DNA of 64,000 nucleotides, from contig NZ_BOLV01000015.1 in NCBI RefSeq assembly GCF_016861845.1, forward strand, positions 1 through 64,000, in the 5' to 3' direction. Positions 1 to 9,021 of this stretch are shown here, in pieces (positions within the stretch are counted from its first letter, which is position 1; each line of letters begins with the position of its first letter). Made by a program: the position numbers and the translations under genes. The DNA is from Lacticaseibacillus suilingensis. GTDB lineage: Bacteria; Bacillota; Bacilli; Lactobacillales; Lactobacillaceae. The notes under the pieces are model-generated. The model searched no databases. It saw nothing but the letters and a program-made list of their open reading frames with translations, and was not told the origin of the DNA.

Positions 1-842
1 CCAGCATTGACGGCAACTTGATATGCAGATAGTCCTTGTTCGCCTTGTTTTCCTGGGTCCCCTTTTTCACCGGTCTTACCAGTGTCACCTTTGATACCTT
101 GTGAACCGCTTAAGTCGGCAATATAAGTGAAACTGGTGCCGTTCCAAACGTAAAGCTTGCCATCATCTGGATCATTGACATCACTAGCAATCATTGTGAA
201 ATCGCCATCAGAGAAGCCATCACCATTCATTTCAGCGATGGACGGGAACGTTTTCACGATTTTGAAGTCTTTCCCTGCATCGCCTTTATCGCCTTTATCA
301 CCTTTAGCTCCAACAAGAGAGACAAGCCATTCCGTTTGTGAGCCTTGATAGCCGTTAATTACCGCGATTTGGTAAGCGGATAGACCATCGTCACCCTTAT
401 CACCTTTCAAACCATTGGCAACAGCATCTGCAACTTCTTTTTTTAGTTGCTGACTAAGGTCGCTGAACTGCTGAATGAAGTCATCAACCGTGATGCTGCT
501 GACGAGTCCCCCAGAAAGTCCGGTGACGTTCTCATTGATTTGAAGTGCCAAAAATCCATCACTAGGATAGATTGCAGTGCCGCCGTCTACGGTGTCCCAC
601 AGCTCAAGCAGATAGCTTCCGACTGGCAATTGAGCCAACTGTCCGCTAGTAATAACGGCGTGATTATTCGTGATACTGGCACTTATACCCATCAAATATC
701 CGGAATCATTTTTGATTCTTACCTTTGCATCTGCTGTTAGGGTTGCTGCGCTGCCATCATCGAACGCATTCAAATGTATTTCAGTTGTGGTGTCGGCAAA
801 TTTAAACTGCTTATCGCCGTTGCCAAGATATAGCTTTCTCAT
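1..842 (-). CDS. Baseplate upper protein (BppU-like), partial
   Basis: Open frame entering from the left edge; the start is the ATG at 842, with GAGAGGAGAT upstream. The stop lies outside the window, so about 280 residues are visible. The N-terminal ~130 residues (MRKLYLGNGDKQFKFAD...) look like the BppU_N domain that plugs baseplate proteins into the tail of lactic acid bacteria phages. Then come collagen-like G-x-x runs (GDKGDDG, GAKGDKGDKGD, GDTGKTGEKGDPGKQGEQG) separated by a globular piece with a YVWNGTSF segment. It likely presents receptor-binding domains at the tail tip. Prophage 2 has no such gene at the matching place, where holin and endolysin follow directly, so this is an insertion or loss between the phages. 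Family call by pattern only. Confidence 0.72.
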   Translation of the reverse strand, partial: MRKLYLGNGDKQFKFADTTTEIHLNAFDDGSAATLTADAKVRIKNDSGYLMGISASITNNHAVITSGQLAQLPVGSYLLELWDTVDGGTAIYPSDGFLALQINENVTGLSGGLVSSITVDDFIQQFSDLSQQLKKEVADAVANGLKGDKGDDGLSAYQIAVINGYQGSQTEWLVSLVGAKGDKGDKGDAGKDFKIVKTFPSIAEMNGDGFSDGDFTMIASDVNDPDDGKLYVWNGTSFTYIADLSGSQGIKGDTGKTGEKGDPGKQGEQGLSAYQVAVNA

Positions 843-858
843 AAAGAATCATCTCCTC

Positions 859-1158
859 TCAGTTTTTGATTTGAAGTTGTAAAACCTTGTTGTACAGTGC
901 TTCACCCGTTCCATTTCCGCCTAATGCTTTGTAGCTGCGGAAAAGGTAGTTCAAATCGTCTAAGTCATCCGTGCTGATATAACCAGTTTCGATATGGTGG
1001 TTGCACAGCATGTAAACCTCATGATGAAGCAATCCGACTAGCCCCGCATCTATCGCCTTTCCGTGCTTTCGATGCGTCTGCCACTGGCTTAAAAACCAAC
1101 CAAACAAAGCCCCACCGCCCAACTCTACAAAAATGTCTAACCAACTCTTAAAATCCAC
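859..1158 (-). CDS. Small phage membrane-anchored protein between tail and lysis genes
   Basis: 99 aa. The start is GTG at 1158 (read as Met), with AAGGAAG upstream; an in-frame TAG just before rules out a longer form. One hydrophobic segment near the N-terminus (VELGGGALFGWFLSQW) is followed by a soluble domain ending DLNYLFRSYKALGGNGTGEALYNKVLQL. That C-terminal motif is widespread in short proteins next to holins in Firmicutes siphophages. A lysis-accessory or holin-like role is possible but not shown. An almost identical copy is at 57018-57317. Confidence 0.7.
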   Translation of the reverse strand: MDFKSWLDIFVELGGGALFGWFLSQWQTHRKHGKAIDAGLVGLLHHEVYMLCNHHIETGYISTDDLDDLNYLFRSYKALGGNGTGEALYNKVLQLQIKN

Positions 1159-1188
1159 ATCTTCATACTTCCTTTCACAAAAATACCG

Positions 1189-1323
1189 CTAGGCTTTTGC
1201 CCCAGCGGCGTAGTCCTGACCGGTAATCTGTTTGTACTCGTCAGGCGTTATCATCAGCGCCACGTACGGCTTGATGTCGATGCCCCACGCGTATAACTGC
1301 GCACACATATCGTAGTCCGTCAT
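1189..1323 (-). CDS. XkdX family small tail protein
   Basis: 44 aa (MTDYDMCAQLYAWG... to ...YKQITGQDYAAGAKA). The ATG overlaps the stop of the upstream 94-aa gene (ATGA at 1320-1323). Length, acidic start and the YKQITGxDY ending fit the XkdX family, short proteins encoded after the tail fibre or spike in many Firmicutes phages, of unknown function. The prophage 2 copy (57349-57483) differs at a few residues. Confidence 0.75.
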   Translation of the reverse strand: MTDYDMCAQLYAWGIDIKPYVALMITPDEYKQITGQDYAAGAKA

Positions 1324-1604
1324 GAGCTCGCCTCCAGTTTTGCAACCCGCAGCATCACGGCCGCCATCATCTGCTGTTCAGCGCTGGGCTGAACAATGCC
1401 GACCGGGCCTGCCGGTTCGGTGTAGCCTTCATCGAGCACGATTTGGCCATCAATCAGCGCCGCGTGGTTCTCGACTAATTGACTCATGTCCTGCTGTTCA
1501 ATCACCAATAGGTCGCCTATCTTTTCGCCAACTTCGCGATTATCGTTGGCATTGCCCCACGCAATTAAACGGTTGTTTGTGTCTAACTGAATTTTGATTT
1601 TCAA
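1320..1604 (-). CDS. Short tail-module protein, DUF2977-like
   Basis: 94 aa, beginning MKIKIQLDTNNRLIAWGN and ending in a short helix LRVAKLEASS. The N-terminal pattern (MKIKI...N.RLIAW) resembles DUF2977-type proteins encoded between tail spike and XkdX in lactobacillus phages. Function unknown; by position, a tail-tip accessory. It overlaps the tail-spike stop by 4 bp and the XkdX start by 4 bp, so the three are translationally coupled. Near-identical copy at 57480-57764. Confidence 0.65.
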   Translation of the reverse strand: MKIKIQLDTNNRLIAWGNANDNREVGEKIGDLLVIEQQDMSQLVENHAALIDGQIVLDEGYTEPAGPVGIVQPSAEQQMMAAVMLRVAKLEASS

Positions 1605-4057
1605 TACTTAACATCTCCGTATGGGTAGTCATCAAGCGTCGTGTATGATACCGCTCCTTGATAGGTGCCCTTGCCTTGACCTGCCGTTGGCAACAGTCGC
1701 CAGCCTTGTGAGTTGAAGTAAATGCCACAACGCCAGCCCAGATATGAAGTTGATATAAGGTCAGTGGATACGTACCAACTTTCGGGCTTATAACCGGCCG
1801 GCGGCATTTCTAGCCCAACCCAACCCGTTTCTGATAGAAGGTCAAAGTGGAATGTTGCAGTAACTTGATTGCCACGGCGCGCGTATTCGATGAACGCATT
1901 TGTGAAGTTCGCGGTCGCCGGAACGGTTTCTCGCTTGAAGTAGTGAGCTGCCGCTCCCGCATCAAACACGGAACTGACATAGCTCTTATTTGCTCCACTA
2001 CCTGCGTATGCTAGTTGTAAATCCAACTCACCTTTAATCAACGTTGCCATCTGGTTTGGGTGTGCCAAGTCACCGTCTGCTCCAGTGATGATGCTTGAAA
2101 AACCAGAAGCAGACATCTGAACCTCAAACTTTTGCGTTCCGCCGTCAATCGTGCCATCCAACGTCAGCTTTGGCCCATCCAGCGTCATTGTGCCAGAGCC
2201 AAGCGTATTCTCGCTATCAATCACCATGTGCTCGAATGGCACCTTGATCAGTGGCGAGTTTAGCGAACCAGAGTTGATTGTTACTGCATTCAACTCTTTG
2301 ATGTTCAGCACCGATTGAGCGATGCTGTCGGCCACCCACTGTGTGCCGTCCCAGCGCTTCATAGCCGTTACGGTTGCGAGCGTATCGCCAACCCACCAGA
2401 TTGAGCCTTTGACCGGTGTTCCGGTTGGCTGTGCAGTCTGGACATATGTCATCGGCACGTCCTTACTGCCAGCTTCCCCCGTGTCGCCCTTATCGCCTTT
2501 ATCTCCTTTAGCGCCGTCTGCTCCCTTAATCAAAGCCCATGTATAGTCTGATGCCACGGTGCTGTCGGTCTCGGAGAAGTCGCTGTACGTGCCGATGTAC
2601 GCCTTGCCTTCGGGTGACTGCGACAATCCGTTGCCACTCACATCGTCCGCATAGGCTGTATGGAAGTAGCTTGTTTTCCCGTCATCACCTTTCGGCCCGG
2701 GTTTGCCGACACCATCGTCACCCTTGACCTTCTGCCACTTTCCAGCGTAGTCGGCCGGATCATCACTGGGTACGGCGTTCTCACTCCAGACGATCGCCAT
2801 GTAGCTCTTGCCGTCAGGATTAGCCGAGATGCCGGAGCCTTCGTCATCGTCTGCGTAGCGCATCCAGGGGTACCACTGACGCGATGCCGCCAGCGTCTTC
2901 ATCTGGTCGGCCAGCTCCTTCAGGGCCGGGTCAATCTGGCTCGCCTCAATCAGGTAGTCGCCCAGCGTGGCTTCGTGCGTGTCGTTTGCATAGCTATCTT
3001 TCAGCTCCAATAGCCGCGCCGACAGGTTCAGCCCTTGAGCTTCGTCCACCAGGTGCACAGTGTCGCCCACAGAAACGCCGTCTGGCAGGTCTGAAATGTC
3101 TACGGTGTAGTTTATCGCCGCGTGGTTGTACTGCTTCAAATCGGCCAGCACAGACTGCAGGAGCGTAGCTTGCGTGGTCGCCTCGTATGACTTCACCCTC
3201 TGAATGTGGTGAGCGTTCGGGTTGGGGTTGTCATTGGATAGCGTGCGGCTCCAGAGCTGCACCGCCACAGTGTCTCGCAGAACACCATCACCGCCCAGCA
3301 CATATCGACCGTCCGGGTCAGTCCAGTGGTAGCCCACCAAGCTGATTGGCGTATCGCTTCCCTCAGCCGCCGCACCAGTACCATTGATTGACGTGCACAG
3401 GTCGTAGATGTTGCCAGTGGTCGTGATTTTGTTGAGCTGTGTGTTCACTTCCAGCCGCTGACCGTTGTCCAAGCCCATGTGCTTGTATATGTCGATGTAC
3501 CGGTGAACCACCTGCATGCCATCGACCTCAAACCGGAAGTCCAACTCGGCGTTGTCAAACTGGGTGGCAACTGACTCAATGCGCTTGAGCGCCGTGTCTT
3601 CGTTACCTTCCCACTTCAGCGTCCGGGTCTGGCCCGCCAGCTCGTTGATGCCAATCTCAAAACCGCTGTCTGCCGTGAACCGCTTGATGTAGTCCGCAAT
3701 CGAGTACGCCTTGTCGGCCGTATACGCGCCTACGGTTTCGTTGATGAGGTCAACCCCACCATTCTCCGCCGAGAAACTCAGCTCGCCAGCTTGCGGGTCA
3801 TACTCCGTCCACTCCATAATTGTCGCGAAGACGTACTGCCCGCGCGGGTCCTTGTACAGCAGGAAGTTTCCCAGCGCGGCCATAGTCGCCAGCTTCCCAG
3901 CGTCCTTCGGGTCAGTGACCAGCGTGGCCGCATAGGTCCGCCCGACTGCCTGCGGCCGCATCTGGTCGTCAGTGTCGGCGTCAATTTGAATAGGCGCAGC
4001 CCCCGTAGAAGCCACGCCCAGCGTATTGAATTTTCTGTCTGTGAAATAGAAATCCAT
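1601..4057 (-). CDS. Tail-associated structural protein (tail spike / Tal)
   Basis: 818 aa. I use the ATG at 4057, 9 bases after GGGAGGC and overlapping the Dit stop (TGATG); the ATG at 4066 touches the Shine-Dalgarno and is unlikely. Residues ~1-390 form the gp27-like prophage endopeptidase/Tal N-terminal region found in phage minor structural proteins (DLINETVGAYTADKAYSIADYI, ...). Then come paired W-containing repeats around collagen-like G-x-x runs (GKPGPKGDDG, GADGAKGDKGDKGDTGEAG). The C-terminal ~270 residues (from LNIKELNAVTINSGS) are a beta-rich, probably receptor- or sugar-binding, region. That C-terminal part is almost identical to the prophage 2 protein, while the N-terminal part is diverged. 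Position after Dit supports the role. Confidence 0.85.
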   Translation of the reverse strand: MDFYFTDRKFNTLGVASTGAAPIQIDADTDDQMRPQAVGRTYAATLVTDPKDAGKLATMAALGNFLLYKDPRGQYVFATIMEWTEYDPQAGELSFSAENGGVDLINETVGAYTADKAYSIADYIKRFTADSGFEIGINELAGQTRTLKWEGNEDTALKRIESVATQFDNAELDFRFEVDGMQVVHRYIDIYKHMGLDNGQRLEVNTQLNKITTTGNIYDLCTSINGTGAAAEGSDTPISLVGYHWTDPDGRYVLGGDGVLRDTVAVQLWSRTLSNDNPNPNAHHIQRVKSYEATTQATLLQSVLADLKQYNHAAINYTVDISDLPDGVSVGDTVHLVDEAQGLNLSARLLELKDSYANDTHEATLGDYLIEASQIDPALKELADQMKTLAASRQWYPWMRYADDDEGSGISANPDGKSYMAIVWSENAVPSDDPADYAGKWQKVKGDDGVGKPGPKGDDGKTSYFHTAYADDVSGNGLSQSPEGKAYIGTYSDFSETDSTVASDYTWALIKGADGAKGDKGDKGDTGEAGSKDVPMTYVQTAQPTGTPVKGSIWWVGDTLATVTAMKRWDGTQWVADSIAQSVLNIKELNAVTINSGSLNSPLIKVPFEHMVIDSENTLGSGTMTLDGPKLTLDGTIDGGTQKFEVQMSASGFSSIITGADGDLAHPNQMATLIKGELDLQLAYAGSGANKSYVSSVFDAGAAAHYFKRETVPATANFTNAFIEYARRGNQVTATFHFDLLSETGWVGLEMPPAGYKPESWYVSTDLISTSYLGWRCGIYFNSQGWRLLPTAGQGKGTYQGAVSYTTLDDYPYGDVKY

Positions 4058-5544
4058 CAGAGCCATGCCTCCCTATACTCGATCGTGGCATCGAACGGGG
4101 TCGCCCAGCTCGATGCCACAGGCATGATTGTGTTTCTGCCAGGCTGGATCCAGAACGAATCCCACATGTTGCCGATTGCGTGCAGAGTATTGTCCTGCAC
4201 ACCATTGACGTAGATGGTCTTCGTGGCTATATCAGCCACGACCTCATCGCCCGCCGAGAAACGGTTGGCAAGGTCGTTCCATTGGTCAACATCGGTCCAC
4301 TTCGCCTGGAAGTCGGTTACGCTCATGCTGGAAGCCTCATTGTCTTGCCATCGGCAGAACCAGAAGCTAACGCTGTCAATTGGCTCAGCTTTTGCTAAGT
4401 CAAAGCTCTTCAAGATTGGCGCAGCAACCTCGGCCTTGTTATCTACCACTTTCGCGACTGGAGCAAGCTGGAAGTTAATCTTAGAGCCAAAGCGCCACAT
4501 CCGCAGCTCATACATCTGACCATTCTTGAACTTCCTGCGGTCAAGCGTGGTGCTGACCAGCCACTGCCCGTTGTAGAAGCACTCCCAGACAATCTGGTCT
4601 TGCGAGTCTGCGCTATCGCGCAGAACCGACTCGAAGACTGTCTTGTCGCCATTGTTCAGTGCAATCTCCATCCGTCCCATCTGACGCACTTTGGTGTCGA
4701 AATAGAGTCGCGTATAAGTCACGATGTTTCCTGCGTTGTCATCATCCGAGTTCTTTGGAATTGGTAGCTTCTTGCTTGGTCCATTCCAATAATCAGATTT
4801 GGCTCCAAAGCTCGGCATCATCGCCGTAGAGCCATACAGGCCCGCACCGTAATTCATTGTGCCTGATTGGACGTTCGGCTGACCTTCCACGTTGCCGTAG
4901 TTTGGGTAATTGGTTGGCGCATCGTTGTTCGTGCCGCCGGGGTCGCTGTCGAAGCCTTCTACTAATGCCTGTTCTGGTGCCTTGGTAGTCACGCCGTCAA
5001 CCTCGCCAGGGTCGCCAAATTGGAGCACGGCGCCTTGGTCGTTCGTCCACGCCACCAGCCCGTTGTCAGCCGTCATGGTTGCGGTCAGCACAGGCGCAGA
5101 CGGTGCCGTGCCGGCGTTGGTGAGCGCGATGTCGGTGCCGGACTGACCGGTGACGGTCGTTATGTCGTTTGAATGCGCCACACCATCGGGGACGATGAAC
5201 GTTACCTCACCATTACCATGTCGAAACTTCTCCGAGAGGCTGATTTGGTCGTCTGCGATTGCTAGATAATACTTGTCAGGTTCATCACCGAAAATCAGCT
5301 GTTGTGGCTCATTCGAGGACAACAGCCCCGCAATCTCTCGGCGCTTGGCCACCATATCTCTCCTAATCAGGAAAGACACAGTCACCTTGCCTTCATCCGC
5401 AGAGGTGTATTTGAATCTCTTACCCGATGAAACTCCGAGCTTCTTGAGGTTTGCCTTACGGTTCTGACCAATATTGCGTTCAACACTGTTCGTCTCGAGG
5501 TACTTGCTCATATCCTGACCATTAAACCACCATTGGAAGGCCAC
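4057..5544 (-). CDS. Distal tail protein (Dit), extended 'evolved' form
   Basis: 495 aa, starting with GTG directly after the tape-measure stop (TAG GTG). The N-terminal ~130 residues (WWFNGQDMSKYLETNSVERN ... NGEVTFIVPDGVAHS) are the siphovirus Dit belt domain, which forms the hub between tail tube and tail tip. The remaining ~360 residues, far beyond a classical Dit of about 250, include a glycine-rich linker (DSDPGGTNNDAPTNYPNYGN) and a jelly-roll-like stretch (TRLYFDTKVRQMGRMEIAL ... ECFYNGQW). This resembles the carbohydrate-binding modules of 'evolved Dits' such as that of L. casei phage J-1. Prophage 2 has a diverged homologue of 503 aa. The adhesion role is inference from family. Confidence 0.85.
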   Translation of the reverse strand: MAFQWWFNGQDMSKYLETNSVERNIGQNRKANLKKLGVSSGKRFKYTSADEGKVTVSFLIRRDMVAKRREIAGLLSSNEPQQLIFGDEPDKYYLAIADDQISLSEKFRHGNGEVTFIVPDGVAHSNDITTVTGQSGTDIALTNAGTAPSAPVLTATMTADNGLVAWTNDQGAVLQFGDPGEVDGVTTKAPEQALVEGFDSDPGGTNNDAPTNYPNYGNVEGQPNVQSGTMNYGAGLYGSTAMMPSFGAKSDYWNGPSKKLPIPKNSDDDNAGNIVTYTRLYFDTKVRQMGRMEIALNNGDKTVFESVLRDSADSQDQIVWECFYNGQWLVSTTLDRRKFKNGQMYELRMWRFGSKINFQLAPVAKVVDNKAEVAAPILKSFDLAKAEPIDSVSFWFCRWQDNEASSMSVTDFQAKWTDVDQWNDLANRFSAGDEVVADIATKTIYVNGVQDNTLHAIGNMWDSFWIQPGRNTIMPVASSWATPFDATIEYREAWL

Positions 5545-7965
5545 CTATATCACACCCTTTCTGCGATTGCTTGTACGTTGCATGCGGTCAATCTCAATCT
5601 TGACCGGCTCAGCTATCTCGCGAGACAATTCCCGCTTGTCGATGTTGGCACTGACGTGAACCTCGATGACTTGAGGCTGCGTCTCGCCCACGTTCGTTGT
5701 TGTGCTGTAATTGTTAATGATTTGGCTGCTAGGAATGGCAGTATAGCGACTGCCGGCGAGCACCTCAGGCTGGACAGCACTTGATAGGCCCACGGTGGCA
5801 GTAACCATCGCAGCATCCGACAACTGGCCCGCCATCGAGCCAACCGTATTCTTGACTGCCACGAAGGACTTCTGCAGTCCGTTGTTCAAGCCTTCCATGA
5901 TTGCGTGCCCAGCTGGTACAAGCAGACGGGCATCATATTGGATAGGCCCTTTGTGCTTCTTAATCCAATCGGCAATGCCGCCAACGAACTTCTTGCCTTT
6001 TTCCCAGACGGCTTTCAAACCGCCAACGAAGCCATCCATGATAGCCCGGCCGGCCTTGCCTAGGTCAATGTGACCAAGTCCAGTAAAGATACTCTTAATG
6101 GCGCCGATGACACCAGAGATAGTCGCTTTTGCGGTTCGTACCGCGCCAACAATTCCAGACCAAGCAGCAGACAAAGCTGATTTCAGACCAGAGCCGGCCG
6201 ACCCCAGCGACTTGAAGACACTGGAGACAATGGACACGACTGCACGAACACCCTCACCAGCGGTTTGGATTGCTGATTTGATGCCATTCCATGCGTTTGA
6301 AATGGCCGCCTTAAGTGATTGGGCGGTGCCACCGAAGTTGCTGAAGACGCCGGAGAGCTTCCCAATCCAACCTGCCACAACCGTGATTGCAGGCGATAGA
6401 GCTCGGAAACCAGCAGCTAAAAAGTCAAGAAGCGGTTGAATAAACCTCAGCACAGCAGCCACAACATTAAAGGCCGTTGACACACCAGACAGCACGCTCG
6501 AGAATACGCCGCCCAAGTAAGCTCCAAGAACCTGAAATACCGGAACAAGAACGGATGCAATTGTAGATACCACTGGTTGCGCTGCGTTCCACAAATTACC
6601 AAAGGCAGTAACAACGCTGTTAATGGCCGGGCCAGCAACAGCCATAAAGGACTGAAACCCTGCAGTTATAGCCGGGATTATTTGACCAGCTAAAGCCTGA
6701 ATCCCGCTAAAATCCAGACCAGATAGAGTGGTCTTAATAGTTGTCGCAATTCCTTGTACTGGAGCAAACAGAGCAGAAAAATCTAGGTTAGCAAACGAGT
6801 TAAAGAACGGCTGAATTGCATTGCTGGCATTCCCCAGTGCAGTTACCAAACCACTACCGACTGGCGCCCATACCTTAGACCAGTTAGTAGCATATGACGA
6901 AAATTGCGAGCCAAGTGAGGACAGCGCCGTATTGACGCCGCTTAGATCAAGATGAGATGCCGTATCTTGAATGGTCTTCCAAGTTGACTGGAATGGCAGC
7001 AGAATTGAATCCCACTGAATGTTTTGGAACTGAGAGACAATCTTAGGACCAAGGTTGGCCTTGCTGGCGAGACTTCCGATACCGCTCAATGCACCAGAAA
7101 GCCCGGTGGCAATCTTCGGCACCGCGTTTGCGATGTCAGTGATGCCTTGTGTGATGGGCGCCTTGAACTTGTTCAGAAAGTCGGTGCCAGCAGTGACAAA
7201 GGCGGCTTGCAGGTTGCCAATAGCACCTTCAAAGGTCTGGGTGCTAGTAGCGGCATCCTTAGCGGCCTTGGTCATGCCGAGCTGCTCGATTGCCTTGTTA
7301 AACTCATCCGCAGATATTTGACCCTTCTCCATCGCGTCACGGAAATTCCCGGTGTAGGCACCGTTCTTCTTCATGGCCTCCTGCAACTTGCCAGAAGCGC
7401 CGGGAATGGCATCAGTGAGTTGGTTCCAGTTTTCGGTGGTCAGCTTGCCAGCCCCGGCGGTTTGCGTCAGGACCATGGCTACAGACTTGAAGGTGTCGGC
7501 GTTACCGCCGGCGACCGCGTTCAGGTTACCAGCAGCCTGGGTTAAGCCAGTGTAGTTTTTGACCCCGTTGGCCGCCAACTGGGCGGTGGTATTGAGCACC
7601 GTGTTGAGGTCGTATACGGTCTTGTCGGCGTATACCTTGGCTGATTTGGTTGCCTCGGAGGTCTGCTTCTTCGTGAATCCAGCGAAGTCCATCGTTGATT
7701 TGAATTTGTCGATGGCATCGCTCGCATCAATAATCTGGCTGCCTAGATTTCCTAGGCCCCCGATTAGTGATTCAATGCCTTTCTGTGCCAGGCCCATGAC
7801 GGCGCCGAGCGAAAGCTTGTCTTTGAGCCCGCCGAAGACCTTCCCTGCGCTTTCGCCAGGCGCAATCAGGCCCTTCATCGCGCTCTTGAGCTTGTCCATC
7901 GTGCCGACCGCTTCGTTGCCGCCATCGGCTTTAATGTCAATTACAACCGTGCCGTCAGCTGCCAT
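5545..7965 (-). CDS. Tail tape measure protein
   Basis: 806 aa. Start chosen at ATG 7965, with GGAGGTGACAGCT in front; a start 11 codons upstream would place this site inside the gene. The N-terminal ~270 residues (DGTVVIDIKADGGNEAVGTM...) hold the conserved tape-measure domain with the TTENWNQLTDAIPGAS stretch. Long alanine/glycine-rich hydrophobic repeats follow (INAVVTAFGNLWNAAQP..., AVVSIVSSVFKSLGSAGSGL). It ends RKGVI. The protein sets tail length and helps DNA entry. At 806 codons it implies a rather short tail compared with many siphophages. Overlaps the Gp15 gene by 11 bp. Confidence 0.9.
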   Translation of the reverse strand: MAADGTVVIDIKADGGNEAVGTMDKLKSAMKGLIAPGESAGKVFGGLKDKLSLGAVMGLAQKGIESLIGGLGNLGSQIIDASDAIDKFKSTMDFAGFTKKQTSEATKSAKVYADKTVYDLNTVLNTTAQLAANGVKNYTGLTQAAGNLNAVAGGNADTFKSVAMVLTQTAGAGKLTTENWNQLTDAIPGASGKLQEAMKKNGAYTGNFRDAMEKGQISADEFNKAIEQLGMTKAAKDAATSTQTFEGAIGNLQAAFVTAGTDFLNKFKAPITQGITDIANAVPKIATGLSGALSGIGSLASKANLGPKIVSQFQNIQWDSILLPFQSTWKTIQDTASHLDLSGVNTALSSLGSQFSSYATNWSKVWAPVGSGLVTALGNASNAIQPFFNSFANLDFSALFAPVQGIATTIKTTLSGLDFSGIQALAGQIIPAITAGFQSFMAVAGPAINSVVTAFGNLWNAAQPVVSTIASVLVPVFQVLGAYLGGVFSSVLSGVSTAFNVVAAVLRFIQPLLDFLAAGFRALSPAITVVAGWIGKLSGVFSNFGGTAQSLKAAISNAWNGIKSAIQTAGEGVRAVVSIVSSVFKSLGSAGSGLKSALSAAWSGIVGAVRTAKATISGVIGAIKSIFTGLGHIDLGKAGRAIMDGFVGGLKAVWEKGKKFVGGIADWIKKHKGPIQYDARLLVPAGHAIMEGLNNGLQKSFVAVKNTVGSMAGQLSDAAMVTATVGLSSAVQPEVLAGSRYTAIPSSQIINNYSTTTNVGETQPQVIEVHVSANIDKRELSREIAEPVKIEIDRMQRTSNRRKGVI

Positions 7966-8548
7966 AGCTGTCACCTCCTTCTTCTTTGTTTTCGTCATCA
8001 GGCAACGCTAGTTCGCGCTGCTGCCTTCTGACGGCGTCTCTCTGTTTCTTATCTTTGATGTCGCCAAGTCTGGTTGACCGGATATGCCTGATCCGCACGA
8101 ACGCCGTGTCGTCCGGCAGCGCATCGAATAGCGCCACAAAGCTCAGCCAGTGCATCCGGCCCTGCTCTTTGACCAGGTCGATGCCATACGTCTGGCGGAA
8201 TGCCGCATAGATGTAAGATGCGTCGAAGTCAAAGTCATAGTCGGCCTTGATGTGTTCGCCTTCACCCTTCGGCTCAATAGGGTCGCCATTGATGTCGTAC
8301 CGTGTCGGCTTCTGCTTGGCGGTGGTAATCAGGTCGATGATGGCGTTGTGCACGTCTACCCAATCGGCCACCGGCGGAATGTCCTGCTTGATGACCAACT
8401 GCAGGAAAGTCTCGCAGCGGTCCATCATGGTCATGCCTTCATCACCACGGGCTTTGAGCGCATAGAGCACATTGTCGAAGCTAAGGTCTAGCCGGTAAGT
8501 GTGCTGATTGACAGTCACCTCGTTTGGCCATGGATCATATAGATTCAT
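7955..8548 (-). CDS. Bacteriophage Gp15-family protein, tail assembly chaperone
   Basis: 197 aa (MNLYDPWPNEVTVNQHTYRL...). It matches the Gp15 family of Gram-positive phages: an N-terminal domain, a central FDASYIYAAFRQTYGIDL motif and MHWLSFVALFDALPDDTAF, and a charged C-terminal tail (KDKKQRDAVRRQQRELAL). It is encoded directly before the tape measure gene, where tail assembly chaperones lie. Only 14 bases separate it from the upstream chaperone-like gene, and I see no slippery site joining the two, so they appear to be separate proteins. Confidence 0.85.
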   Translation of the reverse strand: MNLYDPWPNEVTVNQHTYRLDLSFDNVLYALKARGDEGMTMMDRCETFLQLVIKQDIPPVADWVDVHNAIIDLITTAKQKPTRYDINGDPIEPKGEGEHIKADYDFDFDASYIYAAFRQTYGIDLVKEQGRMHWLSFVALFDALPDDTAFVRIRHIRSTRLGDIKDKKQRDAVRRQQRELALPDDENKEEGGDSYGS

Positions 8549-8562
8549 GCCTCATCACCGCC

Positions 8563-9021
8563 TTAGCGCCGCTTGCGGTTCTTGAGGTAGCGTGCTTTGC
8601 GGTTCTCCGACTTGCGCTGAATGTTGGCGAGCTTGTTCTCCAGCTTGTCGGACACGATTTGGTCGATACGCTGATACAACACCAGCAAGTTGATGAAGCT
8701 GTTGCCACCGCCAGCATTAGCCAGCTGATCATAGGTGCCTTCCCCAAAGTCGGTATCGAAGGCCACCTGCAACGTCTTACTCATAGCCTCAAGAGCCCGC
8801 TTGACGTTGTCGTCGGTAATCTCATCGCCTGCGACATCCGCATACTCCTCTTCGAGCTGGGAGATTTTCTGCTTACGTAGTTCAGCCTTGGCCTTTTCGG
8901 CAATCAAAGCTTCGTCTGAAAAGTCGACTTCGAGCAAGACCTCCGTGGTTTTGCCATCATTCTTGTGCTCAATCTCAATGGGGAGCTTAATCACCGACGA
9001 CTCAAGAACTAGTTTTTCCAT
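8563..9021 (-). CDS. Probable tail assembly chaperone upstream of Gp15
   Basis: 152 aa, strong ribosome site (GGAGGAAAAAC ATG). Mostly helical and charged, with a conserved core LQVAFDTDFGEGTYDQLANAGGGNSFINLLVLY and a basic C-terminus (RKARYLKNRKRR). By place and size it corresponds to the first tail chaperone (gpG-like position) between the major tail protein and Gp15. Function inferred from synteny with Gram-positive siphophages. Confidence 0.7.
   Translation of the reverse strand: MEKLVLESSVIKLPIEIEHKNDGKTTEVLLEVDFSDEALIAEKAKAELRKQKISQLEEEYADVAGDEITDDNVKRALEAMSKTLQVAFDTDFGEGTYDQLANAGGGNSFINLLVLYQRIDQIVSDKLENKLANIQRKSENRKARYLKNRKRR

Larger units (their letters stand above)
860..2312. repeat. 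1.45-kb segment shared with prophage 2 (copy 1)
   Basis: Covers the 3' third of the tail-spike gene, the DUF2977-like, XkdX and small membrane-anchored genes. Almost identical to 57019-58472 in the same orientation; differences are clustered (around 1735-1800, 1870-1915, 1190-1300). Identity stops sharply at the codons after GATGTTCAGCACC and before the BppU/holin genes. Confidence 0.9.

Noticed and set aside
2460-2720. Short tandem repeats that look CRISPR-like at first glance
   Set aside because: They are the collagen-like G-x-x codon repeats of the tail-spike gene; no spacer-repeat structure. No CRISPR array was found in the window.
7024-7545. Long plus-strand frames over tape measure, pgi, aldo/keto reductase and polymerase genes (also 35601-36200, 48451-49137, 49689-50189)
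   Set aside because: Mirror frames of strongly biased coding sequence; no ribosome sites, and the opposite strand has clear families.
7955-9021. Possible gpG/gpGT-type frameshift between the two tail chaperone genes
   Set aside because: No slippery heptamer at the end of the first gene and a separate ATG for the second.
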